Shown here piece after piece: positions 55,037 through 64,000 of a stretch of 64,000 bases of DNA. Positions within the stretch are counted from its first letter, which is position 1, and every line of letters begins with the position of its first letter. The DNA lies in the NCBI GenBank assembly GCA_018296165.2, contig JACKQL020000014.1:744001-808000 (forward strand). The letters run 5' to 3'. The notes beneath the pieces are model-generated. The model did no database searches. It was not told the DNA's origin and was given only the letters and a program-made list of their open reading frames with translations. The translations under genes and the position numbers were made by a program. The stretch comes from Termitomyces sp. T153 (lineage: Eukaryota > Basidiomycota > Agaricomycetes > Agaricales > Lyophyllaceae).

Positions 55037-56566
55037 CTACGACAATGATGCGCCAACAAACGTCGGGGCAATGCAGACACCGTCCTTTGTGCGGATCTTA
55101 TGAACACTTTTCGTCGCAGGGTTCACCCATGCAGCTTCCCGCGTCTCCAGAGTGGTGAAGCCTGGGTCACGATCAGCATTACCACAAAACACACAGTCCA
55201 AATCTCTTACCAGGTTGGATCGTCTCAAAGATTTTTTTCTTCGGGTTAAGCTGAGAGAGGGGTTGGGCATCTAACGCGAGTCGGGTGAACATCTGTCATG
55301 AAACGGTTCAGTGGGATGAATACTTACTCTCGAAGTCCGCGCCCTCGAAGTACACCCTATCACCTGGTTTTGCACCTTCAGGCGGCCGGACAAGTTCAAT
55401 GCCTCCTTCCTTGCCATCCTTAGAAGTCGCCTGTCGACTACATGAGTTCGAATATCAACTGTAACAATGAAAAGTAGCTCACACATAGGACCATTGCGAA
55501 GCTCTTGACGCCACGCATGTTCGCAGGTTTCAAGTTGCACACACCGACCAATAGCTTGTCTCGCATCTGCTCAATTGGAATGTAGTTCACAAGCCCGGAA
55601 ACGACGGTCCTTGGGCCAGTCTCCTCAGCGAAGTCAATTTGCTATATCATTTATGATCAATCGAGTTCAGGAAAACGTAATATATGTGTTACCTCGACAT
55701 AGAGACTATCCGCATCAGGGTGCTTCATAACTAAGATTGGGACGTTCATAAGATGCTAGAAGAAAAAAAAGTAGATCCAAACTCACTATCAACAATCTTT
55801 CCTATGCGCAAGTCAATCATCGACGGCACGGGCTCGCCATCATCTACAGCCGGGGCATTCGCGGCCTTCTTCCCCGATTGTTCAGCAGAACCTTCCTTCT
55901 TCTTTTTCTCCTTTTTCTCTGTCTTCTGGGCCTTCTGCGTAGGAGCAGTAGACGCATCGGATGCGAGTGCGGGTGCAGACGCATTTTCGGGAACAGTAGC
56001 GGTAGTAGATTTCTTTTCCTTCTTCGGAGGCTCGGCTTTTCGCTCGAGCGCCGGTGCATTCTCAATGTCGATCACGACGGTGCTGAATGCAGTACCAGAG
56101 GACCGGACGGAGGGTAATGACTGGATGTGGTCGAAGAAACGCGTTAATGATGGGATCGCGTAGTATTGTGGTGGCTGGAGTTTGGACTAGTCACTAGCGT
56201 AGTCAGAGAGGGTTTGTATCTGGGAATATGATAGGACATACGAAGTATGGGTGCAGAGCACCGTAGATGGCGACGTCTGCGGCACTCAGGGTATTATTGA
56301 CGATGTAAGTTCGGGGAGTGAGTGTAGTGTTAAGGCTCTAAATTCGAAATTGAGTTGAATGAAATTTCATACAAAACCATTCAATAAAATACTTGGATAT
56401 TAGCCTCGCTAGTAACATCAGGCTGTGCGGCCTTGTCAATCCATTCCGCCACTTCCTTCTGATCCTTCGCAGCTTCGCCAATATGTCGCGTGCCGTTCTC
56501 TGTAAAGGCTACAACGAGCTCCTTGACCGGAGAGTTTAATTTCACGACGGCAGCCTGGAAGGACAT
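55037..56566 (-). CDS. ARC1: Arc1/EMAPII-type tRNA-binding cofactor of aminoacyl-tRNA synthetases, 384 aa
   Basis: Eight exons: 56566-56393, 56337-56242, 56186-55787, 55730-55693, 55641-55483, 55430-55328, 55270-55211, 55161-55037; all introns are 49-57 bp and GT-AG and all phases agree. Residues 1-130 resemble the GST-like domain of Arc1 ([15 protein letters not shown]). Residues 130-215 are a Lys/Glu/Ala-rich tRNA-contacting linker. Residues 215-384 are the OB-fold tRNA-binding domain with [50 protein letters not shown] and [14 protein letters not shown]. Length is close to yeast Arc1p (376 aa). In yeast this protein binds methionyl- and glutamyl-tRNA synthetases in the cytosol and raises their tRNA affinity. 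I chose the ATG at 56566; an open upstream extension exists but looks like leader. Confidence 0.92.
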
Positions 56567-57252
56567 CGCGCGGAAATACAAAGGTGATCTTGATAATCTT
56601 GGGATGAATCGATGGAGACGAGTCAAAAGACTCATTTTTGAGAGATACATCCGGCACGTGATCCCTATCAACTTATTTATCCTACCTATGGATAGAAGTT
56701 CAACATCCCGAAAGCTGACATGTCATCAAAAAACATCCTCTTCACTTCGAAGCTCCAATATCGAATAATAAGGCTTCAATTTATTCAATCTAATCAGATC
56801 TCATTCGACAATAGTCCGTTCACCCTCTTCACAATAGATATGTCGCGATATGTCGCTGAACTACATAGTACTAACCGCGTGACAGCTCGATCCCAACGGG
56901 TTTTCAAAGAGGAGAGAGGAACAAGTTTATTGAATCAAGAGAAAATTAACTATCAAGTAGCAAGTTCACTTTCACTATTGAGCCCGTTTTATGGCCTTTG
57001 AAAAAAGGCAATTAGTACTCATCCCCAAAGAAGAGAATCTGAAAAATCGCTTGAGTTCTGTTTCAGGGCAGTAATTATCGATGTTAAATTTTGGAGAAAA
57101 TATATCAGACCTTGAGAAACCAGTTCCCAAGAATGCGTATTCCTACACTACATTCCATCTAAGATACTCGCATTGCTAGTGGTAGTTCTCGTCTACAAAA
57201 CCAAGAATCGATCCATCAACAGAAAGCCAACAAAAACGACGAAAAAAAAAAT
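56567..57252. other. Intergenic between the repeat protein and ARC1
   Basis: It holds the ARC1 promoter and the 3' flank of the repeat-protein gene. Short frames only. No clear TATA box. Confidence 0.5.
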
Positions 57253-59890
57253 TCACCTGAACGTGCTCGACCACGAGCGTCGTTGTTGAGACTGCGCTCT
57301 TCTATAGTATGCGCCGCCGGTATCACGAGGTCGATACTCTCTCCGTTTTCGATCTCGCGGGTCAGTAGGAGAAGACTCTCCGGAATTAGTCGTCGGACTC
57401 GGTGTACAAGACGCTGCATTTGGATCGGTCGGGTCGCCTGGATTATCCGGAGAGGTCGAACAAGAGTCAGGCGACGTTGGGATGGGCGATGATGCGCCGC
57501 CGTCGGTTGGTGTTGGATCTCCAGTACCATCCGTTGTAGTTGACGCATCAGATGAAGCGGTCGTTTGAGAAGGGAGGGGACACGACCCTCCAGAGCTACT
57601 TTGTGTCGCCGTTGGTGTGAGACTCGACTGACCACCATCGGACGAGTCCCCAGAACTACTGTCTGACGTTGATGAAGAATCGCCAGTGGCGACACTGGTG
57701 CTGTTGGAGGAATTAGGTGACATAGTACATGCAGATGATGTCGAACCACCAGTCGTGGTGGATGAAGAGTCACCAGGACCACCGTCTGATGTACTATCCC
57801 CAGCAGACGAAGAAGAGTCACCAGAACCAGGATCGGTTGGTGTTGTGGCGCTTGAATCGCCGTTATCCGTGGATGAAGCCTGGCATGGTCCAGATGCACC
57901 GCTTGAACCGGTTGAGTCGCCAGAACCACCGCCTGATGTCGAGGCAGGGTCGTCAGTAGTCCCCGTCGAAGCGTCGGATGTTGGATCGCTACTGCCCGAC
58001 GTGGCAGTCGAATCAGACGTACTAGAGCTATCTGATGCAGACGCTGTCGAAGTACCTGCTGGGTCGGACGTCGCAGTTGGATCATCGCTACCCGACGTGG
58101 CAGTCAAGTCAGATGTACTAGAGCCATCTGATGTAGACGCTGTCGAACTATTCGCTGGGTCGGACGTCGCAGTTGGATCATCGCTACTGCCCGACGTGGG
58201 AGTCAAGTCAGATGTACTAGAGCCATCTGATGTAGACGCTGTCGAACTATTCGCTGGGTCGGACGTCGCAGTTGGATCATCGCTACCCGACGTGGGAGTC
58301 GAGTCAGATGTATTGGGACTATCTGATGTAGAGTCACCAACACCTGCCGTCGAAGTAGCTGCTGGCTCAGTCGTCGTAGTTGGATCATCACTGCCTGACA
58401 TAGCAGTCGAGTCGGATGTACCAGAACCGTCTGACGTAGAACCGCCAGCACCCGCTGTCGAAGTAGCTGGGTCGGACGTCGCAGTGGGTGAATCAGTACC
58501 GTCCGATGTCGAGGTAGCGTCACCAGAATCAGAAGTGGACGTGGCAGCTGGGTCAGAAGCTGTGCCGTCTGGAGTATTCGTGGAATCACCAGAATCAGGC
58601 GCAGATGTAGCAGTCGGGTCAGAAGATGTGGTCTGGTCACCACCGTCTGATGTAGCACCACCAGCATCAGATGTTGAAGTGGCGGTAGGATCAGATGTCG
58701 CAGTAGTCGTGCCAGCTGCTGGATCCGTTGTGGCGCTAGGATCGTCGCTGCCCGTTTGCGTGGACTCTGACGTGGCCGTCGGATCAGAAGTTACGGTAGA
58801 ATCACTGCCGTCAGATGTAGGTGTTGGATCTCCAGCATCGGTGGCGGTTGGGTCGGCTGTCGCAGCAGGTCCATTGCCGTCCGATGTAGCATCCGGAGTT
58901 GATGTAGATGTCGCGGTAGCCTCACCACCATCTGATGTAGGCTCAGATGTTGCAGTGGAGTCGCCTGCTCCAGAGGTTGCACTAGAGTCACTACTGTCTG
59001 ATGTAGAATCACCAGCACCTGAAATCGATGTCGCAGTAGGATCGGATGTACCGTCTGATGTAGGTGTGGACTCGCCAGAGGTGGGGTCGGGCGTGGCAGT
59101 GGAGTCATCTGCTCCAGTAGTTGCAGTAGAGCCACCGCCCGTGGCGTCATTAGACGTCGGGGTCGGCCCATCACTTGCGGGCGTCATCGTAGGCTCACGA
59201 GCGGCTGCTGTCCCGGTAGCATCAGGGGCGGAGTCACTAGAATCAGAATCTACAGAGGTAGCAGAAGGATCACCTTCTCCCGTGTTTGTGGGAGTTGGCC
59301 CGCCGTCACCCGTCTCCGTTGGCGTAGCAGCAGAATCAGTAGTGGTACCGAGTCCAGAGGCGCTGGAGGCGTCATTGGAACCATCTTGGGGAGGGAGATC
59401 ATGGGTATGAAGGCAACGAGGGGATCCGTCACATCTCTTCTGGTTGTGCTCGGTCTGCCCTTCATAGTAATGATAGAGGTGGCGACGCGGGTATCGACGG
59501 GCACGGGCAGGAGAGGAAGGAGAGCGCGATGATGTGGAATTGGATAGCGGAGGGAGTACCTCGGCCAGAGTGTCACGGGCCTCAACAACGCTATGAGGAG
59601 CACCAGGTTCTTCAGTAGCAAGGCGAGAACGACGGAATGTTCGTGATCGTTTCCCTCTCGGAAACACGGGCTTGTCAACAATGCGGACGCGGAGTTCGGG
59701 GCCTGGCTCCACGATACCTCGGGGAAGAACATCAACAACGGATGATGCTCGCGAGACCCTTCCATGACACAGAGATAAGAAGCTGGATATTTCTGAGAGC
59801 GATAGCAGAGACTTACTTGATAGGTGCGGCAAGGCTAGGTGCGGCACTGAGGAGCAACGTGGCAAGAAGGATGGAACGAATGGAAATCAT
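57253..59890 (-). CDS. Secreted Ser/Thr/Asp/Pro-rich repeat protein (mucin-like), 859 aa
   Basis: Exon 1 59890-59817 encodes a signal peptide (MISIRSILLATLLLSAAPSL, then AAPI). A 58-bp intron (59816-59759, GTAAGT...GAAG) leads to exon 2, 59758-57253. Residues 25-150 are Arg-rich, with YPRRHLYHYYEGQ and two cysteines. About 150-820 is low-complexity Ser/Thr/Asp/Gly/Pro sequence with imperfect repeats (DPTATSDP, TSDGSSTSD), likely heavily O-glycosylated. The end is basic (RDRKRREYRPRD) with no hydrophobic GPI signal, so the protein is probably secreted or wall-associated rather than membrane-anchored. I recognise no family. A TATA box lies at 60019-60026 on the minus strand, about 130 bp upstream of the ATG. 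Confidence 0.8.
57990..58360 (-). repeat. 96/99-bp tandem repeat inside the mucin-like gene
   Basis: Nearly identical units encode 32 or 33 residues containing SDDPTATSDPANSSTASTSD, with variation at few sites (Ser inserted, Leu/Ser, Thr/Ala). Similar but older units continue on both sides. The unit keeps the frame, so repeat number can change without breaking the protein. Confidence 0.8.
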
Positions 59891-60306
59891 GATCCGAAGC
59901 AAGGTCGTCTGTGGAACTGAAAGCAGACGTTGACTTTTGGAACGACGGACTCTGGGCAACCTGTGCCGAAGAGATGAGAGGGTGAGCACTGCTGAGGATT
60001 CTAGATGTCCGCATGCGCCTTATATACAAGCTCGAGGTAGCCTGGGGGTTTCTAGGGCGACATCATTCGATGATGTGTCGAGTTGATCGGGGATATCTGT
60101 GAGTCCGTGACTGTCCGTAAAACTGGTCTGGCGAAAGAAGTCCGAATCCCATCATTGATACTTGCTCGACCATTGCGTTCTTTAAAATTGAAACACGAAT
60201 CACTGTCGGATATCAAAGATGGGTGATGGCATAGGAGTCGCGTTTCATCGCTCGACGCACGCAAGTTTTCTTGCACCCGATTACATAATCGAGTAACCCT
60301 TTGCTC
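59891..60306. promoter_or_regulatory. Divergent promoter between the repeat protein and MRPL6
   Basis: 416 bp separate two start codons on opposite strands. On minus TATATAAG at 60026-60019 fits the repeat-protein gene. No TATA is seen toward MRPL6, as expected for a housekeeping gene. Confidence 0.55.
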
Positions 60307-60990
60307 ATGATCGTACGGCAGGCTGTGCGCGGTTTCTCGTCGACAGCGCGCGTCCTCAAAGCGCACGTCTCGCACATCGGACGCGAGCCCATCCGTGTTC
60401 CCCAAAATGTCACCCTCACTCCCTCCCCGTCCGCCCTCTCAATAGTCGGGCCGCTGGGCACCACCTCCGTCCCCCTCCAGCCCTACGTGAAGATAGCCTT
60501 CCCCGAACCCAGTATGGTCGCCGTCTCCGTAGAGGACTCAGAGATAAAAGTGCAGCGGCAGATGTGGGGCACGACCCGTACGCTGATATTCAATGCCATA
60601 ACCGGCATGACGGAGGGATTCTCTGTTCCTCTCTACCTCGTCGGTGTCGGGTTCCGTGTGGCGCTCGAGGAAGACCCCCGCGGGACAACAGATGGTGGAA
60701 ATGGGAAGCGGTTGAATATGAAGCTGGGGTATTCGCATTCGGTTTATGTGCCCATTCCGTCGCATATAAATGCAGAGGTGCCGAGCCCGACTAAAATTGT
60801 GCTTTCGTGCACGGATAAACATCAGCTGGGACTCTTCGCTGCCAAGGTGCGCGGTTATAGGAAGCCGGAGCCATATAAGGGCAAGGTGTGTTTTATTTTT
60901 ACTCATCTTTGTATAGGACTGAGGCTCGGTCTACAGGGTATCTTTGTCGGAAAGGAACAGATTAGAATAAAGAGCGTCAAGAAGAAGTAA
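60307..60990 (+). CDS. MRPL6: Mitochondrial large-subunit ribosomal protein uL6m, 210 aa
   Basis: ATG 60307 begins MIVRQAVRGFSSTARVLKAH, an Arg-rich mitochondrial targeting sequence. The two L6 repeats follow (SHIGREPIRVPQNVTLTPSP, then GVGFRV...GYSHSVYVPIP). A 51-bp intron at 60886-60936 (GTGTGT...CTACAG) separates EPYKGK from GIFVGKEQIRIKSVKKK. The intron is a multiple of three with no stop, so the frame is open through it, but removing it restores the conserved L6 ending PYKGKGI. The protein sits near the sarcin-ricin loop of the mitochondrial ribosome. Confidence 0.95.
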   Translation: MIVRQAVRGFSSTARVLKAHVSHIGREPIRVPQNVTLTPSPSALSIVGPLGTTSVPLQPYVKIAFPEPSMVAVSVEDSEIKVQRQMWGTTRTLIFNAITGMTEGFSVPLYLVGVGFRVALEEDPRGTTDGGNGKRLNMKLGYSHSVYVPIPSHINAEVPSPTKIVLSCTDKHQLGLFAAKVRGYRKPEPYKGKVCFIFTHLCIGLRLGLQGIFVGKEQIRIKSVKKK

Positions 60991-61328
60991 TACCTATTAT
61001 AATACACCTATTCCCTTCATTGAGTCTGGCCTTTGTGGTTTGATAATCTTCTGCACACGACGACACCTTGAGGCTGTCGTTTGCAAATTTGACTTTGGCA
61101 GTCTATCTGGAATCCTAGAATTCTACAAGTACTAGCTTTGTATCGCCCCTCCGTTTATAACAAAGTCGCGTAAAAGCCAGCCAAATTGGGATAGACTGAA
61201 CCTATTTCAACTCTCCTTCCACTCTCGGGCCTGGCATTGGGAAGTCAAGCGATCTTACACACGTATTCCTAAAGGCTATGGACGTCCGAACATTTACCAA
61301 GTTGCTTGTACAACAATCCCCTCGAAAA
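60991..61328. other. Convergent 3' intergenic region
   Basis: 338 bp between the stops of MRPL6 and the oxygenase gene. No gene. ATACCTATTATAATACACC just after the MRPL6 stop may act in 3' processing. Confidence 0.5.
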
Positions 61329-62758
61329 TCAATCATACCTCCCCTTGCCATCTGCAAAATTGTTCCCAACTTTCTTCAGCAAAAACTCTCCATACACCAC
61401 AGATTTGCGCTGTTCCTTCTTGTCTTCTGGTTTCTGGAGTCTCAAGGCAGCAGGCAGCGGCCGCACCTCAGCGTCCCAATTCGGTTCAAAGAAAAACGGG
61501 ATGCTGTAACAACTTTAATTGACACGACAAAGCAATGTGCGTGCGCGACATACGAGACCCTATGCATCGTTAGCATCTGGGCAGACCAACTCATATATAT
61601 ATATGAAAAAAAACTCACCGATAATTCGATGATCGATGTACAACCTGATGCAGCGTCGACCGATACAGCCCATTCGTCCATACCTCCCACACTACAGCAG
61701 CAACAGACATCCCGAACACAAAAGGGAAACTGAACACGAAAACTTACTTTCGCCGATGTTGCAGACTACACAGCCTGGTATGGGGTCTGCATTTATCCAT
61801 ACGCCTTTTTCCGAGCCCAGTTGGACTGCCAGGCTTGGATCCGCGAGCGCCATGGCCCTTGGCCTGCTGGAAAACACCTGTAGAGCGGAGGGTGTAGGAT
61901 CCGCGTAGAGGAATCTGGAGGTTTATATGGGGGAATGTCAACTTGGGAATTGCGGTACGAACGTCAGACAACCATAGTCCCTGAAAACAACTAATTCAGC
62001 TGTGTTTGTAGGACTGCAGATGGATCCGGTGATTACTTGTGAGCTCCACATGAGAACCCGTCATAGTCGGTCGGTAATGGTGGATATCCAATGATTCGCA
62101 TACTCCAGAAACTATCATCGACTTTCGTTCTTAAACTGGACCATTCTTCATGACTCATCCCGAGCCCTTGCGCCATGCTGCACACGATCCCTCAGGTCAA
62201 GCAGAACATCGCAATACAACATGAATCGTACGCTTCCATAACAACCATCCCAAGCACCTTCATCTTCTCCACCCACTCTTCATAACATTCCCTAAACCCA
62301 TCAATCGCAGGCCACTGATTCTCGCCCCAAAGCGGACGTGTCCTATCGGGGCTCTCAACCGGTCTATAGAAATCAATACCTTCATGGTTATCTGCCTTCC
62401 CATTCGTGACGTTCTCTTTCAGCCTCGCATATCCTGAACGCGCGCTTACTCTGGTCAGTCGCGATAAGAAGAAGGAAAAGGGAACCGCCGCACCCCGAGC
62501 GCCGTCCTCGTTCTTCAGTGTGATTTTATCCTTCTCTGCCTGTGGCAGATGGAAGAACTCTCGGCCCAGCTCAGCGAGATGCGCAGGGATGCCTGGGTCG
62601 ACGTATGTGGAAATGTCAAGGTAGAAAAATCCGTATTCGACGCAGGCATTGTGGAGAGCAGCGGCTGTTGATGCTCTCAGCTCAGCATCGCTAGGATCCT
62701 GATTCAAAAATGGGGTTATGTCGATGATAGGCAGCACATTTATTGATACTGGAGGCAT
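61329..62758 (-). CDS. 2-oxoglutarate/Fe(II)-dependent oxygenase (isopenicillin N synthase-like), 348 aa
   Basis: Eight exons: 62758-62494, 62433-62232, 62177-62037, 61980-61963, 61914-61748, 61691-61619, 61559-61554 (6 nt), 61503-61329; all phases agree. The N-terminal DIOX_N domain reads LPIIDITPFLN and ACVEYGFFYLD, then ARGYARLKENVTNGKADNHE. The catalytic jelly-roll has GYPPLP, the Fe-binding HxD in CGAHKDYGCLT, LYADPTPSALQVF, WINADPIPGCVV, the distal His in YRSTLHQVVH and the RxS motif in NYRVSIPFFFEPNWD. The Val-Ser of RxS comes from the 6-nt exon. Such enzymes oxidise small molecules; the substrate is unknown. No biosynthetic cluster surrounds it. Confidence 0.92.
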
Positions 62759-62929
62759 TTCTTATGAAGGAGATAATTAAAGGATGTGTTCACTTGACCT
62801 CCCAAGTCCTGAGAAAGGAGAAAAGATAAGATACAAGACGAGTCTGGTGATAAGATTATGGAGAATGAGGGTCGAAAATACTAATTACTATCTGTATACA
62901 ACAAGGAAGAACATGGAAGGATGACATTG
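62759..62929. promoter_or_regulatory. Short upstream region of the oxygenase gene
   Basis: 171 bp between the oxygenase start and the stop of the upstream co-oriented gene. It must hold both a terminator and the oxygenase promoter. No motif stands out. Confidence 0.4.
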
Positions 62930-64000
62930 CTACTCCGTGCGGTACTGCTGAGAATATATCGTGCGACCCGGGTTCTGCGATACGCGTCCAAACGGCCCAC
63001 CAGGGCCCTGCAAGAACCCGCTCGCCGGTCCCGCAGCATACGGCGGCGGCGGCGGCGCCTGAGCCGACCAGTTCTCTTCCGGCTGAGACGGCACCGGCGT
63101 CGATGGCTGATGCTGTATCGACGCGGTATCGCTCGGATCGCGGGACTGCGCAGGGGTGATGGTGCTCGAGCGAGAGGGCGCGGCGCTCACGCTGTGTCCG
63201 TTCGCAAGCGGCGATGGTCGTGCGCTTAGAGACAGACGGCCGTTGTAGACAGATATGGAGGGCCTGCCACCGGGTCGCGGAGGACGTGTGTCGATCCAGT
63301 CGGTGTAGGTGCTGTCGCTGTCCGCAGGCGTGGTGCTGGGCCGTGGCTCCTTCGCTGGTCGCTTGTCGTGTTTTGGTGTGGTGCCATTGGGTCGGCTTTT
63401 GGCTTTCTTTGGGACAGAGAGGGAGAGGCGCGATGATGATGGGGCGGTGGGGTCGGACTCTTGGGCTTCTTTTTCTTTCTGTGCGCGCAGGCTGATGGCC
63501 TCGCTGAGAGGGACAGGGACAGGAATGGTCGCTGCGACACAATTGATGAGATTCGCGTGGCGTTTAGCGTGGATAAAGACACGCACCGCCAAGGAACATG
63601 AATTCCTGGTACTGTTGTGTTGCGGCGCCTGTATAACACCGTGTCAGCGCGCAGAGTCAAACGAGCGGCTTTGGCAGCGTACACATATCGCTGTAGTTCA
63701 CCGCCGTTCTTCGTTCGTTGCTGGCTCTGAGATGGCCAGCTCGTGCCATCTTTTTGATGAATTCCTCCTGGGACCCTGTCAAACTTGAACGAGCTTCGAG
63801 ATAAGAGTGACGTACTGCTGCAACAGAGAGAACGAAGAGCCCTTCTTTGGACAGAGACAGGTTGCCAGTAACGCCTGGCATAAGGCACCTGAGTGACCAA
63901 AACTCGGCGGGCCACGGAGAACACGCACCGTCTGCAGACATGATATTCTCGAGCCGCACAGCGGGAAGAAGGGTCTGGCCGGGCACTCGATGGCCATCAG
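62930..64000 (-). CDS. Histone-fold protein (NF-YC/CHRAC15/POLE4-like), 5' end outside window
   Basis: Exons on minus: 64000(partial)-63929, 63874-63816, 63767-63683, 63628-63587, 63531-62930, with introns of 48-55 bp. The frame reads GQTLLPAVRLENIMSADG, then LSKEGLFVLSVAA, EEFIKKMARAGHLRAS, TAVNYSDMCAATQQYQEFMF, the helix order of a single histone fold. A 200-residue Pro/Ser-rich tail follows, ending GRTIYSQQYRTE. The fold resembles the CBF/NF-Y and CHRAC/DNA-polymerase-epsilon small subunits, which pair with a partner histone fold in the nucleus. Which complex it joins cannot be told here. The start codon lies beyond 64000. Confidence 0.8.

Noticed and set aside
57686..59410. 574-codon plus-strand open frame opposite the mucin-like gene
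   Set aside because: It is a mirror of biased Ser/Thr/Asp codons; its product is a Val/Glu/Ser repeat with no start context, introns or motifs. The minus frame has a signal peptide and intron.
60538..60906. 122-codon minus-strand frame within MRPL6
   Set aside because: Shadow of the conserved uL6m coding sequence.
61278..61733. 151-codon plus-strand open frame
   Set aside because: It is antisense to exons of the oxygenase gene, whose minus-strand exon structure and motifs are clear.
1..64000. tRNA, rRNA or other structural RNA genes
   Set aside because: I saw no cloverleaf with matching A and B boxes and no rRNA segment on either strand; a tRNA or covariance-model scan would be needed to exclude them fully.

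Overview
The window looks like a transposon-rich chromosome segment from a mushroom-forming basidiomycete (Agaricomycetes). The evidence is protein-coding genes cut by many ~50-bp GT-AG introns, a DUF6534-type membrane protein gene, Helitron, Ty1/copia, Ty3/gypsy, LINE and pogo elements of the kinds common in these fungi, and GMC-oxidoreductase fragments. No genus can be named from the sequence alone.

Layout. 1-7,900: a young long-terminal-repeat element without pol (element A, 632-6970, 1155-bp LTRs, 5-bp target duplication GTTAC) inserted in a decayed DUF6698-like reading frame. 7,900-22,700: an old repeat graveyard almost free of CpG, holding on the minus strand a GMC-oxidoreductase relic, a LINE tail, a gypsy gag-protease relic, an internally deleted Helitron and a second gag relic, then a truncated second copy of the A family (copy B). 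22,800-29,800: a third copy of the A family (copy C, plus strand) with a nested solo LTR. 30,000-35,700: unidentified open frames, a GMC fragment and a multi-exon DUF6534 gene. 35,716-40,793: a young Ty1/copia element with one open gag-pol frame. 43,981-46,668: a decayed pogo/Tigger-like DNA transposon. 47,185-54,000: a nearly complete Helitron with a 12-copy minisatellite and a terminal hairpin. 55,000-64,000: compact host genes with normal CpG content: an Arc1/EMAPII-type tRNA-binding cofactor, a secreted Ser/Thr/Asp-rich repeat protein, mitochondrial ribosomal protein uL6, a 2-oxoglutarate/Fe(II) oxygenase and the start-truncated gene of a histone-fold protein.

How the parts relate. The host genes on the right are housekeeping or metabolic and show no shared pathway. 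The left three quarters record waves of insertion. CpG content works as a rough clock: the copia element and element A keep CpGs, the Helitron is intermediate, and the 7-22 kb and 24-29 kb regions have almost none, with C-to-T type changes at former CpGs visible by comparing copies.

The most unusual signals are: (i) in the A family the primer-binding site is complementary to the predicted first 12 nt of the element's own transcript, the arrangement of Tf1/sushi self-priming retrotransposons, although no reverse transcriptase is present; (ii) the same family carries an antisense, intron-containing gene with a Zn2Cys6-like cluster in one copy; (iii) the oxygenase gene has a predicted 6-nt microexon that supplies the Val-Ser of its RxS cosubstrate motif; (iv) the Helitron ends in a perfect hairpin after twelve 59-bp palindromic repeats.
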